Origin: Diphasiastrum complanatum
Lineage: Eukaryota; Streptophyta; Lycopodiopsida; Lycopodiales; Lycopodiaceae
Assembly (NCBI GenBank): GCA_029204225.1
Contig: CM055109.1
Span: forward strand, 22,222,422-22,286,421
Direction of reading: 5' to 3'
Length of the DNA: 64,000 nucleotides
Positions 32,723 to 45,349 of the stretch are shown here, piece by piece. A program made the position numbers and the translations under genes. Within the stretch, counting starts at the first letter, position 1. Each line of letters begins with the position of its first letter. The notes beneath the pieces were generated by a model, which worked only from the letters and a program-made list of their open reading frames with translations, was not told where the DNA came from and searched no databases.

Positions 32723-32874
32723 TTGAATGCTCGAATTCTTTTTTTCTGATTGCCGCTATGTGTAGATAAGTCATCAATATTCTTCATCGGTACTCTCTTT
32801 CTTTTCCTCTTCATCATTGCCTTATTGATAACTTTTATATCAACAGCTAATTTAAACTCTTGAATCGCAACTTT
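32723..32874 (-). pseudogene. Transposase-like gene: upstream exon
   Basis: Minus strand: VAIQEFKLAVDIKVINKAMM, then a strongly basic KRKRKRVP, and GNQKKRIRAF to a donor CAA|GTATGT at 32723/32722. It joins in phase 2 to the exon beginning at 30593. The basic run could be a nuclear localisation signal. The start of the gene is not visible. Confidence 0.5.
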
Positions 32875-32899
32875 TCAATGGATTCTAACATTTCTTGGT

Positions 32900-33253
32900 T
32901 TGATCGAAAGTGTCGTTTCAGCAAGAAGACAAAGAAGAAGTCATGAAATAGATGCGGAGGAGCATTGCCATTATGTTCAAGGACCATCTACACCAGCCTT
33001 GCAGCCCAAACCAAAATTTGGACCAAAGCACTTTGTACCTGCTCAGACAATGAGCTCAAATTCAAAAACTGTTTATGCACCGGTCAGTTTACCGTCGAAG
33101 AAGCTGGCAGACAACTGTTATAATTGTGGTGCACAAAGCCATTATTCTCTCAATTGCCCAGAGCCTCGCCAACTAATCAGCTATGTCCCATTCTGTTCAA
33201 ATTGCTCGGCATCAATGTTCCCATATAGGAACGCTGCTTTCACAATAATCTAG
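32900..33253 (+). pseudogene. Gag-like fragment with a CCHC zinc knuckle
   Basis: A plus-strand 117-codon frame with Pro/Lys-rich sequence followed by CYNCGAQSHYSLNC, a CX2CX4HX4C zinc knuckle of retrotransposon nucleocapsid type. It ends where a minus-strand reverse transcriptase fragment begins at about 33212. The family (copia or other) cannot be told from this piece. Confidence 0.5.
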
Positions 33254-33390
33254 TGAATTTCTAGATTGTATTTCGTAGCATATGCTAAGAGTGTTCTTAT
33301 GCTGGCCATTTTCATTGTGGGAGAGAAGGTTTTGAAATAATCGATTCCTTTTTTTTGTGAGAAACTTCTTGCTACTAATCTGGCTTTGTA
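33212..33390 (-). pseudogene. Copia reverse transcriptase fragment
   Basis: Minus strand: [54 protein letters not shown]: the first third of a copia reverse transcriptase, with one stop and cut off before YVDD. Confidence 0.8.
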
Positions 33391-34411
33391 AGTACATCAG
33401 GTTGCAGACTGCCCAAAGTCTCAAAAGTCGAGGGTTCTATACAAATATGTCTAGTCTCCAGGTGTAGAACCACAGATAAAGAAGAAGAAGGAAGATGCAG
33501 TCGTACAAAGAATCTAATGCTCTGACAAAGGCACTCTGCTGATCACTGATAACAATTGGCCAAGTGATTTCAAGAATGTTTGTAAAGTTTTCACTCAAAG
33601 CACTTCAAAATCACCCAAACCAATGAAAGAGAATTTAGCTAAGTCTCGAAATAATAAGCGGAAGCATCCGACAAAGCAGTTGAAGAACAAGTCATAAAAC
33701 CAAAGTGCCCGGTTGAAATCAACAGAAATGTTTCAATTGAATGCCTGATAAATGATTGGCCAATTTGGAGAATGGATACCAATTTGTTCCATTGGCACGC
33801 CCAAATCTTTCCATTTAGATCTCTTTGGCATTGGCACATAGTGAGGATCTACCCGCAATTGTTGAGGGCTTGCAACATAATTTTTGATAGAATCTGGAGC
33901 TTTTTTTAAAACTATTTTTTGCCAAGCCGCTCACCCAATGCTGGTAGTTCATCCAATTCCTTTCCTGCCTCTATCTTAGAGTCTTGAACTTGATAACCCA
34001 TCCACCCCCTCGAGGACTCATGTGGATGTTAATGCAAAAAGCTTTGGATCTGGACCTCGATGGTGGTCGACTTTTGAAACAAAATTTTGGTCCCTGATGA
34101 AGATGGACCAGCAGGAAAGGTGACCATTGACTCGAATTTAGCCCTTATATAGCAGAATTTAGAGTTCGTATTAGGTGAAATCCACTTTCCTTTGTTCAGT
34201 TCCACCCAAATTTTGCCAGGGACCTTCTTCACAAAATTCAAAGACCTCGGAGAAGTCTGCAAGAGTTCAAAAGGTGATTTGACTACCCTGCGAAGGTTCT
34301 GCGAAAGTTCGGGCAGTCTGCGAGGGTTCAATCCTCGCAGGAAGTGAATGCTCGCACAACTTTTCCATGGTAGGCTTTTTAAGGTCAGACCATGTAGGCA
34401 GGCTAATTTCA
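33391..34411. other. Decayed retrotransposon-like sequence
   Basis: No domain is identifiable. A plus-strand Lys-rich stretch at about 33540-33700 and a minus-strand ORF at 34029-34412 may be parts of an untranslated leader. The phrases TGCGAAGGTTC and TGCGAGGGTTC recur around 34290-34330. Confidence 0.4.
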
Positions 34412-34424
34412 CTGCTCTGATTCC
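34412..34424 (-). other. Possible degenerate copia primer-binding site
   Basis: Minus strand TGGAATCAGAGCA, one substitution from TGGTATCAGAGC. If genuine, an LTR would start just to the right. Confidence 0.4.
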
Positions 34425-34685
34425 ATTGATGTCCCTTGCAAAGGTTGGTTTGATGATCTTGATGTTCTATGAAGGTTCTGAATGTTCTGCTTTTTGGAAC
34501 CCTCGCATACATTGAAAAATGATTTTTTTTCATCAGTAACTCTCGTAGAGATTTTCATAGATGCATCTAGGTCAGATCTAGTGACAGTCTCAAGAGCTAC
34601 TTCCTAGGGGATCTCCAAAGATCATGAAAAGTGCTCTTTTAGAGTGTTTTTTGACGAGATCTTGAGATTCTCTGATTTTTAACTA

Positions 34686-35763
34686 ATGGCTGATTTCAAT
34701 GTTTATGTAAGAATTACAAATGGGAAGATCATCATTGTAGTTGTGTATGTGGACAACACTCTGATACTCTGCAAGAGTGAGGAGTTTATTGTTGAGGTGA
34801 AGTATGATATCTCAAAAAATTTCGAGATTGCAGACCTGGGAGAAGCCAGATGTTATCTTGGCTTACAGATTGACAGAGACTATGAGGGAGGTAAATTGTA
34901 CCTTCATCAGTCCAAATATATCCAAAAAATCCTAGAAGATTTTGGGATGCTGAGTTACAAAGGAGCAAATACTTCAATACTTGCAAGAATAGTCTTGACG
35001 AATGAAGACTGTTCAAAGACTGAAGAATAAAGAGAATTGATGCAACTTACACCATACAAGAAGCTGATCGGATCGTTGATGTACCTTGTAGATAACACAT
35101 GTATTGACATTGCTTATGCCGTGTTCAGGATGAGCCAATTCTGTACGAATCCAGACTCAACTCATTGGAAGATTGCGAAACAAATTTTGCAATACCTTCA
35201 GTAAATGAAGTATTTTGGATTGTGTTATTCTCGTGATGCAAGGTTCCAGATGCTTTCCTACAATGATGTTAGTTGGGCATCTCTCAAGGACAACTGTAAA
35301 AGTGTCTCAGGAGGATGGACCATCACGTCAGGAGCAGCAATTCTCTGGGCAGCAAGAAGCAGACCATTGTGGCTTAGTCATCCTGCGAAGCAGAGTACGT
35401 AGCAGCAACAAAGATGGCCAATGAAATCATTTGGCTCAAACAATTCCTTGATGAACTAGGCGAAACGAGAAATGAACCTCTGGTTTTGCAAATGGACAAC
35501 ACATTTGCAATACATCTGACAAAAGACCTTTTGTTTCACTCAAGGACAAAACACATTGCAATCAAGTACCACATGATAAGGGATTTGATCGGGTAGAAGA
35601 TGTTGTAGACTACTTTCATTGGACAAAGGAGACGGTTGCTGACATTTTCACAAAGGCCTTAGACAAAGGTCTGTTTAAGAAACATAGGAGTAGTCTTGGA
35701 GTCGTCAAGGTATCATGCTTTGAGAGGGAGCTGAAGAAACAAAACGTTTCAATTGCCAAAGCT
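34686..35763 (+). pseudogene. Copia reverse transcriptase/RNase H fragment
   Basis: Begins inside reverse transcriptase (FNVYVRITNGKIIIVVVYVD). The catalytic box reads YVDN instead of YVDD, an inactivating change. It continues ADLGEARCYLGLQID, YLHQSKYIQKILEDFGM, PYKKLIGSLMYLVDN, then RNase H (KTKHIAIKYHMIRD, TVADIFTKALDKGLFKKH) with several stops. A second copy of the same family lies at 63232-64000 on the minus strand. Confidence 0.9.
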
Positions 35764-36842
35764 TGGCTAGCTTTCCACCCTGATTTTTGACAAAGAAGAC
35801 ACACAAAGCAAAAATATCTGCAAACAATTTCGTGAGACACGACACAAAATTGTTTCGCAACACAAAATCATTCATGCTCCACAAAAGACCAAGAAGATCA
35901 ACCAAGTACCATGGGGTACAAACATTTGATCTGATATCGTGACATCAACAAAAGTACTTTAGGACGTGGCTAATTTGCCACTCTTGTAATCCATGGCTAG
36001 TTATAGATGTTTAATCTTTCTGATTAGGGAAGTTACACGATGCGACACGAAAAAGTTCGCCACTCTATATACTTTCTGCTTGATGCATAAAAAAGTAAGA
36101 CAAAAATATACATAACATATGTCCACCTGTGAGCGAGACAATTTTGTAAGAGGATCAACATATCCAGAAGTCCGCTAGTAAGCGAGACACTATTCGTGAG
36201 AGAATTGTATTTCTCTCACACCAATGCATTGTGTGGATCTATCACACAGTGCTTGAAATCATAAGATCAATAGATAATATTGTAGATGTTATGCACATAT
36301 TATTCTGAATGATTATATGATCTCGAATGAATATTTGTCTACTACTATTATTGTATCTCATTTACTTGTTTATTCAATTCCTCACATTGGTTTGATTTTG
36401 TTAAATGCTATAATAATCTATAACATATGTCAGCAGTGTCTGTCTACATTGTAGAGGATTGTAGGAATGATATAGCTGGCAGTGACCATCAATCATATCT
36501 GAATTCCACACGAATTGATTTTTGTTCGCGAATCTTTTTTGCTTCGTATTTTGCTTCGCTTTGCGATCACTTGGCTTTCAGCATAAATCAATTTCAGAGC
36601 TCATTCAATTTTCGTTTCACTTTGCTTCGAGTTTCGTTTCGTTTTGTTACAGAGCCTAATTGATCTTTTCATGAATTTTTCTCGAGCAAAAATTACTCGT
36701 GATTAGAAGAGTTTTGCGAATAATTTCGCGAATCGCACAAGAGACTCCCATCAGTTTGTCACCAGAATTTTACTAAAATTTCAATTTTGCACTTTCCATT
36801 AGGAAGATACCATAAGGAATGAACCCTCCAGTTCTACTATCT
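35764..36842 (+). other. Probable LTR and flank of the preceding element
   Basis: Directly after pol there is GAGAGGGAGC, a possible purine tract, followed by TGAAGAAACAAAAC, which could start an LTR. No second copy exists in the window to define its end. TTCGCGAATC occurs at 36524 and 36726. No gene seen. Confidence 0.35.
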
Positions 36843-37960
36843 TTAATAGGGAGCTATTCCAACTTGATTTTACAAATGCCTCCTTGAATGGTTACTTGGA
36901 GGAAGAGATCTACATGAGGCCACCCGAGGGCTTCATCAAGGAAAAGCATGAAAGAAAGGTGTGTTTTTTTGAAGAAGAGTCTTTATGGACTCAAGCAAGC
37001 ACCTAGAGCATGGTACTCTAGGTTAAACTCTTTTGTTATCTCCATCAACTTTGTTCTAAGTGCTTATGATCCATCATTGTATATAAGATGTCATGATGGA
37101 AAAATAGTTATCCTTGTATTGTATGTTGATGACATTATTTTGAATGGAAATGAGATGTCTAAAGAGTTTAAGATGGTAGATCTTGGCCTATTGAGCTTCA
37201 TTCTAGGAATAGAAGTCATAAGAGGACGTCATTTTAGTTTTTTTTTATCAATCTAAGTATGATACATCCATCCTAGATAGATTTGGAATGAAGAATTGTG
37301 AAGGCATTGAGACTCCAATAGAGCAACATGTAAAAGCATCTCTTGATGGTGATGAAACATCCTTTGAGGACATGACTATATATAAAAGGCTTATAGACTC
37401 CTTGATATATTTAACTATAACTAGACCTAATCTTAGTTATAAAATTAAAACAATTCATAATATCACATTGGAAGATGGCGAAAAAGAGGTCTTAGATACA
37501 TCTCATCAACTAACAACTTTGGTATATTGTATAGTGGGATTAAGAGCCTATAGTGACTCGGATTTGCAAGTGACAAAATGGATCGAAAGTCCACAAGTGC
37601 ATTTTTTGCCATCTTATGTGATGGAATAGCATCATGGCTTTTCAAAAAGCAAGATAAAATTTTCTTATCTTCCACAGAATCCGAGTATAAGGCCTTGACA
37701 TCAACATGCAAGGAGGTCTTATGGCTCAAGAGGCTATTGGTGGAGCTTCATGTCATTGAGGAAGAGGTTCCTATCATCTATTGTGACAACCAATAAGCCC
37801 AATCAGTTGTTACTAATCCTACATTCCATGCAAGGAGCAAGCACATCGAGATTGCTCATCATTTTGTGAGGGAGAGAGTGCAAGCCAAAGAGATCAAGCT
37901 CCAACACGTCGAATTGCTTAGTTGATCTATTCACTAAATCCTTACCTAAGTATTCATTTG
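36843..37960 (+). pseudogene. Copia reverse transcriptase/RNase H fragment
   Basis: Reads LFQLDFTNASLNGYLEEEIY, a frame change in a run of T near 36965, KKSLYGLKQAPRAWYSRLNS, the catalytic VLYVDDIILNGNEMS at about 37110, then RNase H with DRKSTSAFFAILCDGIASWL, SSTESEYKALTSTCKEVLWL and HARSKHIEIAHHFVRERVQA. Frameshifts at 36965 and 37250, a deletion of part of the connection domain, and a stop after YCDNQ. Same subfamily as 1-745 and 57-59 kb. Confidence 0.92.
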
Positions 37961-37971
37961 TCAAGCTAAGA

Positions 37972-38133
37972 TCTTCAATCGGAGTAATTGATAAAAGTAT
38001 CATAATTTTCAAAGCTAGATTTGAGGAGGAGTGTCAAAAATTGCCTATACTGGCAAATCTAGCTATGTCAAACATGTGTCTTCAATTGGAGTAATTGATA
38101 AGAGTATCATAATTTTCAAGGCTAGCTTTGAGG
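37972..38133 (+). repeat. 55-bp direct duplication across the pol end and LTR start
   Basis: TCTTCAATCGGAGTAATTGA (37972) recurs as TCTTCAATTGGAGTAATTGA (38079) and the match continues for about 55 bp, including the purine tract in altered form. The second copy lies inside the LTR. Confidence 0.88.
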
Positions 38134-38501
38134 ACCGGTGTGCTTGAGAGGAGAAGAGCCATATTGTACATACAATCTATCATTCCATAATGAGGAGATA
38201 GAATTTTCAAAGCACATTGGCAATCTCGAGTTTCCTTTACATTTGTCTTGTGTTTCTGTGAATTTTTGGCAAACTAAACTTGATTACTATCAATATTTGA
38301 TAGCAGTTGTACTAGAGGCCATAGTATTAGTATATATGTTTGATCATTGTATTAATTGCTCATGATTGTGTGATCCATAATTGCTTTTCTAGATCAAGAA
38401 ATTGGTGATTAGTTTTGTAATAGACTAGTGTATCAATCATTTAGTCACTCTTGGAGTCTTATGTAGGTTCATTTATGGTCCTTAGTACCATACTTTCAAC
38501 A
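38032..38501 (+). mobile_element. 3' LTR of the 36.8-38.5 kb copia element
   Basis: Starts TGTCAAAAATTGCC after GAGGAGGAG and ends ...ACTTTCAACA at 38501. Ends match the LTR at 56316-57008 (minus strand), which begins TGTGAAAAATTGCC. At 470 bp it is shorter than that copy and carries the duplicated segment. Confidence 0.85.
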
Positions 38502-39863
38502 TGGTGAGGGCAAATTGAAATCAAGTCTTAGTGTGAAGATTATTGATACAAAATTTTTGAGGGTCAAAATTTGTACTGTCCACACATGTGGGCACTTCAG
38601 TACCCATGTTTAATCTTCATAATTCACAAGATCCAAACAATTTGATTTTATATCATGTTGATAAATTTTTTGATGCTAATTCTAGGAAAAGCATCAAAGT
38701 TTGTTTGTCATCAATTAGATTTAGCTTAGTGTAATGAGATCTAATTATTTAGGTTGAGTTCAAGCCCTTTGAATGTGTTTTACAGGTCTTGAAGAACCAT
38801 CAAGAAGAGAGAGAGAGAGAGAGAGAGATTTAGTCCTATTTTTTGTCCAAATCTAGTGAAAATTGATAGGATTTTATAGTTTTTTAATAAATCTCATCTT
38901 ATCTCCATTCTAGCTTTGTGACAACGTTTGAAAGCCATGACTAGAAGTCCAAAGAAAGGGCTAGAAGTCAAATTTGAGGTAATTAAAACAAGTGAAATCT
39001 TTTTAAGTTTCTAAATTCAAAAACTTCAATTTTCTTGAGCATTGTTTTGTACAGTCCTTCTTAAGAGTTCTTTTGAATCAAGATCAAGAGGATCTTGCTA
39101 CTTGTAAGATTTTGGTGGAAATGTGGTGAGTAGCGGAAGTGGTGAGCAGATGGAGATAGATCGATAGTGCGTCAGTTACCAGCTATGAGTTCAAGATGAA
39201 ACGAATACTACAATATGCAATGGAACCAAAAATGTAGACACAAAAATGCACTCAGATAAAATAAAAAATGTGAGTACAGAAGCTTAAAGTTAGCCACAGA
39301 ACACTAGGGCACTCAACCTTTAGCGGAAATCGTTGATAACTAGATAATCAAAGCTGCAACTAACTAATTCTACATAAGCCTACATAGTCACTGAACATCA
39401 TTGTAGAATATTACCTGTACCATTTGTTATACAAGATGTCTGTCAGATGAAAAGTACATTAAATCCCTAAGAAAATCTACTTACAGTTCCACAAAAGGCC
39501 ATCGTTATTTAACGGTAAGTGTATCTTATTTTTTAGTTAACAGTATCGAAAAATTAACTAAGGTTCAGATTTATACACAAGGTCAAATTTATACAAAGGG
39601 TCGGATTTATACAAAGGGTTGAATTTATGAGACCCAATCCAATCCGATCCAAGGTCAAAGACGCTTGGATTTATTAGATTCGATCTGATCTAATCCAGGG
39701 TCGAAGACGTCTAGATATTTTTCACCTCAATCTGATTCAATTCAGGGTTGAAAAATCACATTTTAATAGGATTGACATTGGGTCAAAAAATAGGCTTGGA
39801 TCAGAAAAATTCGATCTTAAATTTTTTGATTCTTTGTTAAAATTTTGAGCATGAATTCCAACA
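38502..39863. mobile_element. Mostly LTR of the minus-strand copia element to its right
   Basis: The right end ...TTCCAACA at 39863 is followed by CTCCTCCTTAATG, the purine tract on the minus strand. The left LTR boundary is not determined. Short GA run at 38806-38829. Around 39580-39630 and 39640-39730 the phrases TTTATACAAAGGGT and GATC(C)AAGGTC repeat. No gene seen. Confidence 0.5.
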
Positions 39864-41230
39864 CTCCTCCTTAATGTGAATCCTAAAAAATTTTGATCTT
39901 TAGATTTAGTAGGTTGTTAAATTTGAGATGATGCTCCTTTGTTAGAGCCTTGGTAAAGTAATCTGCTACCTGTAACTATGTCTTGAAATAAACTAGAAAA
40001 TTTTTCTTACTTTTCACTTTTTCTCTAAGACAGTGATATCTGATTTTGATATGCATACTTCGCGAGTGGAATCTTGGATTAATAGATAGTGCAATGGCAC
40101 TTTGATTGTCACAATAGAAGGTCGTTGGATGTGAATAGATAGTTTCAATATCTGCAAGCAGGTTTCTCAGCCAAATTGTCTCCTTGATAGCATTTGTGAC
40201 AGCTATGTATTCCAATTCTGTGGAGGATAATGCTATTGAGGTTTGATTCCAACTATTCCATGAAATTGGGTCTTGATTGAACAAGAACACAAATCCAGAG
40301 GTCAATTTTCTTGTGTCGATATCTCCTGCCCAATCTACATCTGTGTAGCCCTCTAGAATGTTCGTAGATTGGCTGTCTCCATAGCAAATGCGGAGGTGTT
40401 TTGTAGCTTGGACATACTTCATGACTTTTATGAGAGCCTTCTAATGGATTGGACCTAGATTTGAAAGAAATTGGCTGAGAGAGCTGATTGAGTAAACAAG
40501 GTCGCAAGTCGAGAGTAGAGCATAGCATACATCAATGAACTAATTGTGGAGTGAAATGGATACTGCTTCATTTCCTCCTTCTCTGACTTAGATTTTAAAC
40601 ATTGCTCATTTGACAGCTTCAAACCAGGGCCGAGTGAGAATTGCTCGGTTTGCACTCGGTCATTCCATATTTCTTCAACACATTGGTGAGGTATCTCTGC
40701 TGGCTGACGAAAATCAGTCAGCTGGGTCAAATTCAAAAAATCTGAATTTTGAGATAGTAGTGTGTAGGACCCATATCTATCATCTTGTGTTCATGTTCTA
40801 ACAATCATTTGGTATACTTCAACAAATTTAAATTGTTACTAAATACTAATGTGTCATCAACATAAAGAGTGATGATTATGAAGGAATCCGATATAGACTT
40901 AAAATAAATATTTGAGTCTATCGAGTTTGGAATGAAACCATTCTCGTTTAGAAATGTATTTATTTTCTGAAACTAGGCTCTTGAAGACTGTTTCAGACCA
41001 TTTGTGAATTTTACTGAGGAATGCAGTTTGGACAACCATTTGGTGAACTTCGAGGTTGGCTGCAGTTGCATAGGAAAGAAGTAAATGAATTGAAACATGC
41101 TTTACCACAAGACTGAATGTTTTTGAATAATCCTGATCTAGAATCTGGGAAAAGCCTTTGGCTACCAATCTGGCCTTGTATCAATTTATTTTTCCTTCGA
41201 CATTATACTTCACTTTGAACAACCACTTGC
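39864..41230 (-). pseudogene. Copia reverse transcriptase/RNase H, decayed
   Basis: Minus strand from the right: VAKGFSQILDQDYSKTFSLV, NLEVHQMVVQTAFLSKIHKW, frame changes, PFHSTISSLMYAMLYSRL, HLRICYGDSQSTNILEGYTD, ALSSTELEYIAVTNAIKETI and FYCDNQSAIALSINPRFHSR. The YVDD region can only be traced as VLYVDDTLVF-like sequence with stops. A different copia subfamily from its neighbours. Confidence 0.88.
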
Positions 41231-41812
<582 letters not shown>

Positions 41813-41819
41813 TTGCAAA

Positions 41820-42085
41820 TGAAAAAGGTGGCTACAAATTGGTGTCACATGCCCTTATATAGACAATACCAGGGCTGGAATTTTTGGTGGACCCAAAATC
41901 GTGTGTCTTAATAACTTGGCTTTCATAAAAGAAATTTATGTCAGATTCATATTTAACTTCTTGAGTTTCTTCTCATTTTGGGCCCATTTGAGAGCTAGGC
42001 TACCATTAATTCTCATTCCTTTGGCTTATGAGTACATTGCACCTTCTACGGGTGACTGACTTTATTTCCTTGATAGTTCTTATGG
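41820..42085 (+). repeat. Dispersed repeat copy 2 (matches 2745-3010)
   Basis: See copy 1 for the shared blocks. Here it follows the TC microsatellite and is followed at 42144 by an inverted LTR end. Confidence 0.65.
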
Positions 42086-42143
42086 CTTTTGCTGAATCAA
42101 TCATGTGTTTGTTCCTGTCACTGTAAAATATATTTGTGATGCG

Positions 42144-42310
42144 TGTGAAAGTTTTCAAATCCTTAAGATCCAATCAACTTGAAAGATCTTTGGTTAGAAA
42201 GAGAAATACACTACCAATCTCACCGAAAAATCAGCATCTACACACAAAATGAGATGCAAACACTAATAGAACTTGATCAGAAAGTATTGTTGCTATCTGT
42301 ACAAACCAGT
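42144..42310 (-). mobile_element. LTR end, inverted copy of 16560-16716
   Basis: Begins TGTGAAAGTTTTCAAATCC and runs for about 165 bp as the reverse complement of the LTR end at 16716; similarity stops near 42320. Probably a truncated solo LTR. Confidence 0.75.
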
Positions 42311-42905
42311 AAGCTACTTGAGCTCTCAAAATAGTAGAGTCTCCTCCTCTCTATTAAGCATAGAAATGGGTTACAAATGGTGCCTTTTTATCTTTGGAGT
42401 GGCCCTTGCACCTTGCTTCCTATTGGCTACTTGCAAAAAATGGGATTGTAATCCACACCATCCACAGGAAACACAAATGCATTAAGGGAAATATGGGCTC
42501 AAAATGGGCCCTTTAAGAAATTTCACTTTAGAGAGAGATTATGTAGAGAGAGAATGCAAACCAGTAACGTTTGGTCACCGTTTTCCGAGTTTTCGGCCTT
42601 GTTTGACGTTTAACTAGTATGGTTAGTTTCAAACAATAGTTAGTTAAGAATGAGATGTAATAATTTCTCTTCATGCTCATTCCAAAATTCGGGACTAGAG
42701 CTTTAAGACTAAAAATCTTGGTGTGCTCAATGCAAAAACTGAAGCGGGAGTGGCATAACTTTTGAAGTCACTATATGCTTATAGTGAAATATGAGACGGG
42801 ACGATTTTTCAATGCGACGTAAACATTACAAATGTAAGGTATGCTAGATCTAATCATATTGATTTACTGTAGTTTGATGCATTTACATGATTGTAGCTTT
42901 TAACA
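42311..42905. other. No gene recognised
   Basis: AT-rich with no motif I can assign. Confidence 0.45.
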
Positions 42906-43241
42906 ATGGCAATGTTCCATTTGCATGTTGCTCTTTCGATGGAATGCACTAAGAAAAACGCGGAAGTTGTAGAGAATGCTGCTGCAGTAGTTAGAGAATT
43001 GAGAATGAATAATCAAATGAATATAGATTTGTGGGTGGATGGATCAATTTATCCTAATGATCCAGCTACCAATTTGTGTCCAGATTTTAAGTCCGTAACT
43101 CATCTTCTCATATTTGTATGTGAAGGAAATAGCGGATTATTTGGATATTGTCAAAGGTTGCGTGATATTGGAATGCATAGCATATCTTGTCTTAATCAAC
43201 AATTACAGTTTGCTAATCAGCAATTGCAACGTGCAAATTAG
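42906..43241 (+). other. ORF of 111 codons, not recognised
   Basis: Opens MAMFHLHVALSMECTKKNAE, has a repeat-like NQQLQFANQQLQRAN end, and overlaps the tail of the gypsy gag on the other strand by a few bases. No domain, promoter or splice support. It could be a fragment of an element carboxyl end or chance. Confidence 0.25.
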
Positions 43242-44066
43242 CGTACTAGTGTTGAAAACAATGCACTCAAGAATGCTATGTCAGATTGAATGCTACAGTC
43301 ACTACTCGCAATCTTTGACATTTCGTAGTTCTCTGCTGTTGCAATAATTTCATCCATGGTATTCAAGGATCCTTGTCGGCAATACTTGTCAATTTTACTT
43401 GGTAGTCCTACAAGGTACCATTCTATCTGCATTGCAATAGGATAAACACCCACCAATTTTCCAATGAAGTTTTTTACCTTTTGGGTATACCTCCTCAGTG
43501 ACTCCTTTTCTTGCTTTTGAACAGAGTTCAGTTGTGCAAGCACTCGGGTAGAGTAACCAATCTCGCAGAACTGAGTGGGAAGCCTCTCTCAGTAGGCCCC
43601 AAGTATTAACAGCTCCACGATCCATTTGGTTGTACCAAATTTGGGCTTGTTTCCACAGCAGACCATGGAGTATGCGTAGTTTGTCTGCATTCGTTACCTC
43701 ACTATTGGAAACAATGATGGATTCAAACTGGGAGATGTAGCTATCAACGTCATCTGAAGAAGTTCCCTTGAAGTAATCATACTTAATTTTTGAACTGGAA
43801 TTGAATCATATTTTAGGTGGGTCCATTTATGGTTCAAGATTAGGATCAAGATTACCAAGAATCTCAGGAAGTTCGGGTTTAGGTTCTGTTTCGGGTTTAT
43901 TGAGTAAGTTATTGAAATAAACTTTGGCTTCTTGATAAGTGGTAAAAGGCGGTGAGCCGTGCTGAAAGGATTGTTGAAGACTTTTGAAAAAGTTCTCACG
44001 AAGGCTTCTGTATCTTTCCAAACACTTAGCTATAGAACTGCTTGAACTGCTTCTTGCAATTGGCAT
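43238..44066 (-). pseudogene. Ty3/gypsy gag
   Basis: Minus strand: begins MPIARSSSSSSIAKCLERYR, later LRILHGLLWKQAQIWYNQMD, EIGYSTRVLAQLNSVQKQEK, ESLRRYTQKVKNF and ATAENYEMSK, the retrotransposon-gag pattern of gypsy elements. Frame changes near 43800, 43620 and 43550. The primer-binding site 40-60 bp before the start supports the assignment. The rest of gag and all of pol are missing on the left. Confidence 0.85.
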
Positions 44067-44108
44067 TCATCTTTAACTAAAAAACATCTAAATCCAACAG
44101 ATTAGCAA

Positions 44109-44126
44109 TCCCCGACAATGGTGCCA
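44109..44126 (-). other. Gypsy primer-binding site (tRNA-Asp type)
   Basis: Minus strand TGGCACCATTGTCGGGGA, close to TGGCGCCGTTGCCGGGGA, the Asp-tRNA-type primer site frequent in plant gypsy elements. Confidence 0.85.
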
Positions 44127-44138
44127 AAAATAAGCATA

Positions 44139-45300
44139 TGTTGCAATATACTTATCTTAATTGTAAGGATATGTAGTATAAAAGATTGTCGTTCCCCAAA
44201 GAGACTGCTTTATATTAGATGTTTTTAACTCATTTATTGTTCTTGGATTAGAAGCTGGTTGTCAGTGGACATTTAGAAGTATCAGCGACCAGTATCACCG
44301 GTTAGGATGTGGTTTCAAACATAAAAAACAAAAGATATTGATGCCGACTAATCTCATATCGAACATGTTGCATTACTGATTACTGTATCCGACTTATCGG
44401 CCAGACCGATCTATTTGTTTGTGCACCTAGTAAAGTTTGTCAGACAAGCGAGGTCTATTGCATCAGATAAACCAAGGCAAAAAAACATTCAAATGTCTCA
44501 GCACAATCCAAATGTAGTCTGACAATCAGTCCTCAACAATAGAATGCGCTCATTCAAAAGAATGACTGACTACTAATTTAAATTGCACGAGTATGCATAT
44601 GCAAATTTCAAAGTATTGATTCACAACAACATAGAGCAAGCTTTAGGATGTGTAAGTCCGGATATACGTCAATGTAATGTAACAATGATTCCAAATGTTA
44701 ACATCACCATTAAGTTCCAAGCAATCGATTATTCGATCACACAAACAGTCAAATAACCAATGAGTTTTAAGACAATCTTAGCAATGAATTTACGGTTGCT
44801 CGCATATGACAATATCAAGTCTAAGGAAGTGTCTGAGCAGAGTTACAATCACAAGCACATCCAACAAGGTGAGGATTACAAACTATAAAAAATAGAAGCA
44901 CTCAACAAGTAGAAAACTTATGAAAGTAGAGAGCATGAAACTCAAACTCTCTCTGTGATCTCCTGAAAAACTAGATGGTTGTATTGAAGCGTAAGTGGTG
45001 TACATATAGGGAGTGAGCGCAAAAGTACGTATCTCTTTAGTTACCGACATGCTTCTTATTTACTTTAATAAACTAATTTTGTCCAATAGGAAAATTACAA
45101 GTATACATTTCCTAGGTGGCATCCTTGTCATGCGACTTTGTGTGAACTCGAGGGTGAAGGCCTGTCCTAAGTTCTTAAAGGACAAAAGATTTAATTGACT
45201 TATCATTCACATAAAGCTAGTCTCGAATCAACTTAAAAGAAAATCAAATAAGACTTTAAATCAAAACTCGAAAACATTGCATCACATAGATTCATTTACA
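44139..45300 (-). mobile_element. Gypsy 5' LTR, outer end approximate
   Basis: The LTR end nearest gag is TGTTGCAATATAC at 44139. No second LTR exists in the window, so the outer limit (about 45300, before the poly-C run) is a guess. CCTATATGTAC on the minus strand at about 45003-45013 is TATA-like. Confidence 0.5.
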
Positions 45301-45334
45301 CAATAGCGGAAGCACTGAGGGGTCAAGATGGGGA

Positions 45335-45349
45335 CCCCCCCCCCCCCCC
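45335..45349. repeat. Poly-C run (15 bases)
   Basis: An uncommon homopolymer in this AT-rich sequence; its length may be affected by sequencing. Confidence 0.95.

Noticed and set aside
34319-34340. tRNA T-arm-like hairpin around GGTTCAATCC
   Set aside because: No acceptor, D or anticodon stem can be placed at the proper distances, and similar TGCGA.GGTTC phrases repeat nearby, so it is part of a local repeat.
36520-36735. TTCGCGAATC pair as further members of the hairpin family
   Set aside because: Both are short self-palindromes in the same orientation about 200 bp apart, without GATATC arms or the 30-35 bp spacer.
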